A stretch of 64,000 bases of DNA, taken from Acuticoccus sp. MNP-M23 (GTDB lineage Bacteria; Pseudomonadota; Alphaproteobacteria; Rhizobiales; Amorphaceae). The notes beneath the pieces are model-generated. The model saw nothing but the letters and a program-made list of their open reading frames with translations. It ran no database searches and had not been told where the DNA came from. Position 1 is the stretch's first letter. Every line of letters begins with the position of its first letter. Both the position numbers and the translations under genes were made by a program. Location: assembly GCF_031195445.1 (NCBI RefSeq), contig NZ_CP133480.1, positions 1,054,001 through 1,118,000 of the forward strand, read 5' to 3'. Shown here piece by piece: positions 58,652 to 64,000 of this stretch.

Positions 58652-58915
58652 GGGCCTTGCACGTTCCAGACAATGCACCCGGATTCATCGAACCAGGTTT
58701 GCAAGCATCATCCAAAGGCCCTGGCAGGGCGAATGCCTTTGCATATTGCGTCGAGCAGCCGATATTTTTCGAATTGGTGCGCAGAAAACCGCCGCTCCGG
58801 TCAGCGCGGCGGGTGCGACCCTGCCACTGCTGAAGCGTTGCTATGAGCGGACGTTCTGCGTTGGCGCCCGAGACCCGGCAGCCGCTCCTGGAGGGATGCT
58901 GCCCACGTCCCCGAA
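58652..58915. other. Promoter region of the sulfatase operon
   Basis: About 260 bases between the DUF2092-like start and the MFS stop, with no gene seen. It contains CATATTGCGTCG at 58742-58753; read toward the operon this is CGACGCAATATG, nine of 12 to the TGACGCAAATTG motif, and it lies 90 bases from the start codon, as for the barrel/HAD operon. Confidence 0.4.
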
Positions 58916-60301
58916 CTATCGGCCGGCGGGCCACACCGGGTGGTGATCGTCGATGACGAATGGGTGGGCGTGCCGGACCGGCCGATGGCGGTGCCAGTCC
59001 GTCGACAGCTGGTCGATGGCGCTGGCGCCGTGGTGAACGTCGTCAGCAAAATCGTGACTGTGCTCGACGGCATCGTGAAAATGGTCGATTACATCGGGAT
59101 CGTGTCGCGGCCACAGAACCGCGGCCGCCGCGGTGCCGAAAATTGCACCGAGCGCCATCACAATGAATGTCGGCCCCAGACCGAAGCTCGATCCAAGCCA
59201 ACCGGCCACAGGGTATGTGATGAGCCAACAGGCATGCGAAAGGGCAAACTGCGCGGCATAGAGCGTGGGGCGGTCTTCGGCATGGGACGAACGGCGCAGC
59301 AGCAGCCCCGCCGGCGTCTGGATCAGCGATGCGCCGATCCCCATCACGCCCCACAACCCTGAGATGGCCACGAGGCTGGACGATGCGCTGGCGAGCACGA
59401 GCGCCACCGGGAGGATCGCGCTGCCGGCCAGCATCACCGTCCGTGGCGCGAATTGTGGCTGGTCCTGAGGGCCGCCGAAGAGAAGGCGCGGCAATGCGAG
59501 CGCCACAACCATGGAGCCAAGCCCGTACGCGGCAAACGCGATCGCGACGTCACCGTCGCTGCCACCCAGTTCGCCCTTCACCAGAACGACGGTGTTGACG
59601 ATCACCATCGCGCCCGCCGAAGCGAGCGCGAAATTGAGCGCAAGCAGCCCCCGTAGCCGGGGCGTGGCGAGATAGATCCAGCTGCCGCGCGTCAGCCGCC
59701 GCAAGAATGGCTTGGCGGAGTTCTTGCCGCGCACCGCGGGCAGCGCAACGGACGCGACCAGCGCCGCGGATGCGAGAAAGCCGAGCGCATTGCCCACGAA
59801 CAGCCAGTGGAAGCTCACCAGCGTGAGCAGCGCGCCCGCCACCATCGGGGAGACGAGCGATTCCAGATCGTAGGCGAGACGGGACAACGAAAGCGCGTTT
59901 GTGTAGGCGCGTTCGTCGGCAAGAACCTCCGGAATGGTGGCCTGAAAGGTTGGAGTGAAGGCTGCCGAACAGGCCTGGAAGGCGAACACCAGCCCGTAGA
60001 CCTGCCAGAGTTCGGTCACGAATGGCAGAAAAAGGACCATCGCCGCGCGGGCAAGGTCGAGTCCGACAAGGAAGGCGCGGCGCGGCACACGGCCGGCGAG
60101 CGCACCCGCAATCGGCGCGATCCCGACATAGGCGATCATCTTGAGTGCGAGCGCGGTGCCCAGAACGCGCCCCGCATCCGCGCCGGCAAGATCGTAGGCG
60201 AGCAGCCCGAGCGCGACGGTCGTCAGCCCCGTCCCCAGAAGCGACAGCACCTGCGCGGCGAAGAGATGACGATAAATGCGGTTGTCGAGAACGGACAGCA
60301 T
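58916..60301 (-). CDS. MFS efflux transporter with His-rich C-terminus (NreB-like, nickel/cobalt)
   Basis: A 461-residue 12-helix major facilitator protein beginning MLSVLDNRIYRHLFAAQVLS. The last 60 residues hold about 13 His among acidic residues (DHFHDAVEHSHDFADDVHHG, WHRHRPVRHAHPFVIDDHH), as in nickel exporter NreB. The gene starts two bases behind a DmeR/RcnR-like metalloregulator gene, which makes Ni/Co efflux from the cytoplasm likely. Confidence 0.82.
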   Translation of the reverse strand: MLSVLDNRIYRHLFAAQVLSLLGTGLTTVALGLLAYDLAGADAGRVLGTALALKMIAYVGIAPIAGALAGRVPRRAFLVGLDLARAAMVLFLPFVTELWQVYGLVFAFQACSAAFTPTFQATIPEVLADERAYTNALSLSRLAYDLESLVSPMVAGALLTLVSFHWLFVGNALGFLASAALVASVALPAVRGKNSAKPFLRRLTRGSWIYLATPRLRGLLALNFALASAGAMVIVNTVVLVKGELGGSDGDVAIAFAAYGLGSMVVALALPRLLFGGPQDQPQFAPRTVMLAGSAILPVALVLASASSSLVAISGLWGVMGIGASLIQTPAGLLLRRSSHAEDRPTLYAAQFALSHACWLITYPVAGWLGSSFGLGPTFIVMALGAIFGTAAAAVLWPRHDPDVIDHFHDAVEHSHDFADDVHHGASAIDQLSTDWHRHRPVRHAHPFVIDDHHPVWPAGR

Positions 60302-60302
60302 C

Positions 60303-60623
60303 TCAGAGGTACCGCGTGATTGCTTTGAACTCGGCCAGATCGGCGCCCTGCCCTTCGCCGCTGCTGCGGACCGCAGCATCGAGGCAATTGTCGATATGAT
60401 CCTCGATCAACACGCGCCGGGCCCGACTGAGTGCCTTTTCCACCGCATGAAGCTGCTGCGCGATGTCCACACAAGGCCGCTCCGCCTCGATCATTCCGAC
60501 AACGGCCGCGAGGTGCCCGTGCGCCCGCTTCAGCCGCTTGATGACCAGCGGGTGGCTCGTGTGCTGATGCCCGGCGGGCTGCTCGCCGGCAGTGAGGGGT
60601 GTGTTCGCGGGCTGTTTCTTCAT
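60303..60623 (-). CDS. CsoR/RcnR-family metal-sensing repressor (DmeR-like)
   Basis: A 106-residue all-helical repressor. HPLVIKRLKRAHGHLAAVVG, then MIEAERPCVDIAQQLHAVEK and LIEDHIDNCLD, match DmeR-type sensors. Likely metal ligands are Cys50 region (RPC), the His and Cys of DHIDNC, and His in the N-terminal GHQHTSH. It should dissociate from its operator when nickel or cobalt binds, switching on itself and the MFS pump. A perfect C6/G6 palindrome lies ten bases before the start. Confidence 0.88.
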   Translation of the reverse strand: MKKQPANTPLTAGEQPAGHQHTSHPLVIKRLKRAHGHLAAVVGMIEAERPCVDIAQQLHAVEKALSRARRVLIEDHIDNCLDAAVRSSGEGQGADLAEFKAITRYL

Positions 60624-60632
60624 GCCGCGGAT

Positions 60633-60653
60633 ATATCCCCCCAGGGGGGATAT
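60633..60653. promoter_or_regulatory. CsoR/RcnR-type operator
   Basis: A perfect palindrome: ATATCCCCCC (60633-60642), a central A, GGGGGGATAT (60644-60653). G/C hexamer tracts flanked by AT are the recognition site of the CsoR/RcnR family. It overlaps the expected promoter or leader immediately upstream of the repressor start (60623). Confidence 0.85.
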
Positions 60654-60710
60654 GGGAAGCCCCTGGTTGCGGGTTTCAAGCGACCGCCCGCGGTCGGTGC
60701 GCGCGCATCA

Positions 60711-61643
60711 CTAGGGAAGCGCGTGGGCACTGCGCATCCTTGTGCCTTCCTCACCAAAATAGTGCCGCACATGGTCCAGAAGGACGGAGACCGCAGGGCG
60801 CCGCCGCGCGCGGTGCGACGTGAGGATCGCCACCTCCGTCGGCTCGCGGGTCCCGCTGAGGGGAACCATCGACACCCGGCCGCCGTCGTAGGTGTAGGGC
60901 GTATCGGGCAGTGCGTTGTGCAGCGTGTAGCCGCGCCCGTGGGCCACGAGACCTCGCAACAGCTCGGTGGAGCGAGAGCGGTGGGCGATCTGTGGCTGCA
61001 CCCCCTCCGCGGAGAAAAGGCGCAGGAAATAATCGCGCGAATGGGGCAGATCGAGGAGCAGGAACGGCTCGCCTGCCAGTGCTTTGAGGTCCACTGCGGG
61101 CGACCCTGCCAAGGGGTGGCGGGCGGCCAGCACGGCATGGGGATGGAGACGCTGCAATGGCTCCACCGTCACATCGCCCGGGACCGCCAACGTGTAGGAC
61201 AGCGCCACCTCGATCCGGCCTTCGGCGAGGCCCGCGAGGAGCTCGTCCTGATCGCCCTCGTGCAGCACGACCACAATGCCCGGATGAAGCTCCGCCAGCG
61301 AACCGAGGAGCTGGGGCATGTAGCGGATTGCAAGGCTCGGGAACGCACCGACCACGACCTCGCCGGTCAGCCCTTCGCCCAGCTCGCTGACCATCTGCGA
61401 AAAATCCTGCGCATGGGTCAGCAGCATGCGCGCCTCGCGAACGATACGCTCGCCGGCCGGGGTCAGCATCACCCCGCGCGCGTGCCGGCGGATGAAGATC
61501 TGGACCGCAAACTTCTCCTCGAACTGCGAAATGGCAGCGGAAATGGATGGTTGCGATACATTGAGCCGCCGCGCCGCCTCGGACACGTTGGCGCATTCCG
61601 CGGCCGCAACGATGTAGGACAGCCCGCGCAGGGACGCGTTCAT
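60711..61643 (-). CDS. LysR-family transcriptional regulator of the TRAP locus
   Basis: A 310-residue LysR protein with helix-turn-helix AARRLNVSQPSISAAISQFE and IFIRRHARGVMLTPAGERIV, and a full effector domain (VVVGAFPSLAIRYMPQLLG, EPFLLLDLPHSRDYFLRLF). It is divergent from the TRAP transporter operon across about 390 bases and probably controls it. The ATG at 61643 (MNASLRG) is chosen; an ATG at 61655 is also in frame. Confidence 0.88.
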   Translation of the reverse strand: MNASLRGLSYIVAAAECANVSEAARRLNVSQPSISAAISQFEEKFAVQIFIRRHARGVMLTPAGERIVREARMLLTHAQDFSQMVSELGEGLTGEVVVGAFPSLAIRYMPQLLGSLAELHPGIVVVLHEGDQDELLAGLAEGRIEVALSYTLAVPGDVTVEPLQRLHPHAVLAARHPLAGSPAVDLKALAGEPFLLLDLPHSRDYFLRLFSAEGVQPQIAHRSRSTELLRGLVAHGRGYTLHNALPDTPYTYDGGRVSMVPLSGTREPTEVAILTSHRARRRPAVSVLLDHVRHYFGEEGTRMRSAHALP

Positions 61644-61655
61644 CAGGTTCGCCAA

Positions 61656-62030
61656 TCCAGTTGCGATTTGCCATTGGCAGACGCTATCGCCCGTAGCAAT
61701 TTTCGCGCCAACGCAGCTAAACGCCTCAACTTAGCAGTGATTTCGGACCAACAATCAGTCGAACGCCCAATTCGCGCCCTATTGTTAGGCAATTTCTGCG
61801 TAATTATTGCGCCAATCAACTCTATCTACTTCATCAGGAAAAGCGATAACGGAGATTATCTTCATCGTTTCGGCGCAAATCATCGAATTCAGCGCGTTGT
61901 CGCATTTGCATTCTTCAATGAGATGCTGAAGCGTCGGTGGTGTGAGTGGCAACCGGCGAAGGCTTCTTCGCGGAAGCTCGTTCCGGTCTGGGGCCGCGCA
62001 CAGACACAATCCAACGACGGAGTGAGATCA
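61656..62030. promoter_or_regulatory. Divergent LysR/TRAP promoter region
   Basis: About 375 AT-richer bases without a gene. GATAA (61845-61849) and TTATC (61856-61860) form an inverted repeat with six bases between, a possible regulator site, although the spacing is T-N10-A rather than the usual T-N11-A. TGCCATTGGCA at about 61670 is another small palindrome. Confidence 0.35.
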
Positions 62031-63014
62031 ATGCGCAAGTTTGCGACCCTTACCGCGGCCGCCCTGGTGGCCGGTGCCCTCGGGATGGCTGGCGCGCAAG
62101 CGCAGACACCGCTCCGCCTTTCGGTGGAAACGCCGCAGGGCGAGCCGCTGAACTTCATGCTGCGCTCCTTCGCCGAAGCGCTTGAGGAAGAGGCGCCGGG
62201 CGCATTCGACGTGGAGATCTTCGACGGCGGCGTTCTTGGCGACGAAATCGCCCAGATGGAGCTGGTCCGCGCCGGCCAGGTCGACGTGGTGCCGATGGGT
62301 TCCGACGTGGTCGAGATCGACGATCATTTCGCCCTTTTCGATGCACCGTTCTTCTTCCCCGACGCAAAGACGGCACGCACCGCGCTCGACGGTGAACTGG
62401 GCGCCATGTACGCCGAGAGCCTGCTCGAGCGCACCGGCCTGAAGCTTCTCGCCTTTGGCGAACTCGGCTTCCGGATGATCACCAACAACGTGCGCCCTGT
62501 GGTGGTGCCGGCGGATCTGGACGGGCTCAAGCTGCGCACGCCCGGCTCCTCCACCCGCATCATGGCCTTCGAAACGCTGGGCGCTGCCCCCACGCCGATG
62601 AACCTTGGCGAAGCCTACCTCGCCATGCAGCAGGGTGTGCTCGACGGGCAGGAAAACCCCTTCGGTACCATCCGCGAAATGTCGTTCCACGAGGTGCAGA
62701 AATACCTGTCCCTCTCGCGCCACGTCTATACGCCGATCACGCTCGTCATGAATGCGAAGACCTGGGACGGCCTCAGCGCCGAAGAGCAGGACGCCGTGAT
62801 GGCGGCGGCAGAAACGGCCAAGGAAGCCTCCCGCGCACAGTCGGATGACAACACCGCCAGCCTGCTCGACGAGTTCAAGGCCGCCGGCATGGAAGTCAAC
62901 GAGATCGACCTTGCCGCCTTCAAGGAAGCCGTGCCGCCGATCTACGACGAAATCGGCAGCATTGTCGGCCCGGACTTCATGGACAAGGCAACCTCCACCA
63001 TCGAAGGGAACTGA
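62031..63014 (+). CDS. TRAP transporter substrate-binding protein (DctP-type)
   Basis: A 327-residue periplasmic binding protein: signal peptide about residues 1-25 (ending AQAQ), LDGLKLRTPGSSTR with the conserved carboxylate-binding Arg, and LGEAYLAMQQGVLDGQENPF, the DctP hallmark. It binds an organic acid for sodium-driven TRAP import. Upstream in-frame extensions cross the promoter region and are rejected. The enzyme gene follows after five bases. Confidence 0.92.
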   Translation: MRKFATLTAAALVAGALGMAGAQAQTPLRLSVETPQGEPLNFMLRSFAEALEEEAPGAFDVEIFDGGVLGDEIAQMELVRAGQVDVVPMGSDVVEIDDHFALFDAPFFFPDAKTARTALDGELGAMYAESLLERTGLKLLAFGELGFRMITNNVRPVVVPADLDGLKLRTPGSSTRIMAFETLGAAPTPMNLGEAYLAMQQGVLDGQENPFGTIREMSFHEVQKYLSLSRHVYTPITLVMNAKTWDGLSAEEQDAVMAAAETAKEASRAQSDDNTASLLDEFKAAGMEVNEIDLAAFKEAVPPIYDEIGSIVGPDFMDKATSTIEGN

Positions 63015-63019
63015 GCGAG

Positions 63020-63805
63020 ATGGCATTCGAGCGAGGCGTAGATCCCGCACGCCTCATGCCCGACGGGTGGGGGGACAAGGGCCGGATCGGGCTCGTCTAC
63101 CTCCACTCGTCCGTGGTGATGGAAAACGAGATGTGGGCGATGGCGGCACCCGGCGTGTCGGTCCACACCTCCCGCATTCGCATCGGCAAGATCAACGTGC
63201 ACGACATTGGCGCGATGGTGGAATCGCCTGAGTTCGAGACCAGCATCCGTCTTGTGGCGGGCGCGCCGGTCGATGTCGTGCTGTTCGGCGGCACCAGCGC
63301 GTCCTTCCTCCACGGCAACGCCTGGGACGAAGCGACGACGGCGCGGATGCAGGGCTGGTCCGGCGGCACCCCGGCGCTGACGACGGCAACCGCCTGCGTT
63401 CGCGCGCTGGAATCGCTTGGCATCGGCAAGGTCGCGCTTGCAACGCCCTATGTCGAGGAAGTGCACGAGCGGTGCGCCGCATGGCTCGGCGCCAACGGCC
63501 ATCCGGTGACCGACGGGCGCTTCCTGTCGATCACCGAAGACCAGGCGCTGGCGGAAGTCCCGCTCGACGACATCTGGGAGCTTTGCAAGGCCGTCGACAC
63601 GCCGGATGCGGACGCGGTGTTCATTTCCTGCACCAACTTCCGCTCCATCGCGCTCATCAAGGCGCTGGAGGAGGAGCTGGGCAAACCGGTCATCTCGGCC
63701 ATCCAGGCGTCGATGTGGGGCGCTTTGAACGTGATGGGCGTAGCCGGCGCACGGCCCGGCTACGGGCGGCTGATGGCGGACGTCGAGGCGGAGTCCGAAT
63801 TGTGA
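63020..63805 (+). CDS. Arylmalonate decarboxylase/EutA-like Asp/Glu racemase-family protein
   Basis: A 261-residue enzyme of the Asp/Glu racemase superfamily. The first active-site loop reads VLFGGTSASFLHG (Gly-Thr-Ser, no Cys), the second FISCTNFRSIALI has the catalytic Cys, and RPGYGRLMAD closes the family pattern. Maleate isomerases need Cys in both loops, whereas arylmalonate decarboxylase has Gly and one Cys, as here. It probably acts on the imported dicarboxylate, by decarboxylation or isomerisation. Embedded in the TRAP operon; its stop overlaps the DctQ start (GTGA). Confidence 0.75.
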   Translation: MAFERGVDPARLMPDGWGDKGRIGLVYLHSSVVMENEMWAMAAPGVSVHTSRIRIGKINVHDIGAMVESPEFETSIRLVAGAPVDVVLFGGTSASFLHGNAWDEATTARMQGWSGGTPALTTATACVRALESLGIGKVALATPYVEEVHERCAAWLGANGHPVTDGRFLSITEDQALAEVPLDDIWELCKAVDTPDADAVFISCTNFRSIALIKALEEELGKPVISAIQASMWGALNVMGVAGARPGYGRLMADVEAESEL

Positions 63806-64000
63806 CGAAGGGGTCCTCCTACGACGACATCGCGCGCGAGGTCGCCCACGTCGGCGAGGGGGACCATGTGGAGCGCCCCGCTTTGCCGGGGCCTCTGGCA
63901 TTCGTCGACAAAGTGGTGGAAGTGGCCGGTGTTCTCGCTCTCGGCCTCATCGTCGGGCTCGTCCTCATCAACGCGTGCGGGCGCTATCTCTTCTCTCGTC
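63802..64000 (+). CDS. TRAP transporter small permease (DctQ-type), 3' end outside window
   Basis: The first 66 codons of a small TRAP membrane subunit: a hydrophilic start from the GTG at 63802, then VDKVVEVAGVLALGLIVGLV and NACGRYLFSR, the typical first helix and following RY motif of DctQ. The frame is open at the window end. The large DctM permease is expected next. Confidence 0.85.
   Translation, partial: MTKGSSYDDIAREVAHVGEGDHVERPALPGPLAFVDKVVEVAGVLALGLIVGLVLINACGRYLFSR

Noticed and set aside
60276-62030. Very long plus-strand frame leading into the TRAP binding-protein gene
   Set aside because: It is antisense to the DmeR-like and LysR genes; the signal peptide at 62031 marks the true start.
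1-64000. CRISPR arrays, rRNA genes, prophage structural genes, toxin-antitoxin pairs
   Set aside because: No regularly spaced repeats, rRNA sequence or recognisable genes of these kinds were seen.

Overview
The window is GC-rich chromosomal DNA of an alphaproteobacterium, most likely of the Hyphomicrobiales (Rhizobiales) and perhaps marine. Evidence for this is the rnd-lptC-lptA block, a leucine-rich leader peptide in front of leuA, an HWE-type histidine kinase, many Liv, TRAP and sugar ABC transporters, and an exported sulfatase. I cannot name the genus from sequence alone.

Layout. 1-12.6 kb is core genome: a lytic transglycosylase (3' end outside the window), RNase D, LptC and LptA, an attenuated leuA, an HWE kinase with a damaged ATP-binding motif, a DoxX-like protein, a flavin-binding stress protein, an SDR/QueG/GST operon, UppP and an NDUFA9-like SDR. 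At 12.8 kb lies an intact tRNA-Leu(CAG). Directly behind it are a frameshifted P4-type integrase and an IS630 remnant (13-15 kb). 15.3-25 kb is a complete sugar-type catabolic locus: a ROK regulator with a signal-less substrate-binding-protein paralogue on one strand, and an isomerase, ABC transporter, Gfo/Idh dehydrogenase, ABM protein and metallo-hydrolase on the other. An MCP and a tiny membrane protein follow. A second group of broken genes (integrase start, IS3 transposase end) lies at 27.6-28.2 kb. The sugar locus therefore looks like cargo of a decayed tRNA-Leu island.

28.4-47 kb is a carboxylic-acid catabolic region. A family III CoA-transferase, a CitE-like lyase and a class I fumarase/mesaconase would together turn mesaconate or citramalate into acetyl-CoA and pyruvate. 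An acyl-CoA dehydrogenase/PrpD/hot-dog hydratase operon, a Liv ABC importer operon headed by an exported cyclase, and a zinc alcohol dehydrogenase surround them. A LysR gene in the middle and a shared palindrome CATAR-N7-CTATG (T-N11-A) in three promoter regions tie these units into one regulon. A lactonase and a GalD-like sugar-acid dehydratase follow.

47-58.7 kb holds an envelope cluster that I cannot match to a described pathway: an exported HAD hydrolase, two outer-membrane proteins, an eight-heme cytochrome c with a repeat tail, a large MscS channel, an AraC regulator, a sulfatase, a small basic exported protein and a DUF2092-like protein. A 12-base motif, TGACGCAAATTG, is perfect in front of two of these transcription units, nearly perfect in front of a third and weaker in front of a fourth, suggesting one regulon. 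This is my best candidate for an undescribed system.

58.9-64 kb has a nickel/cobalt-type efflux pair (DmeR/RcnR-like repressor with a perfect C6/G6 operator, and an MFS pump with a His-rich tail). It ends in a LysR-controlled TRAP transporter locus with an arylmalonate decarboxylase-like enzyme, cut by the window end inside the DctQ gene.
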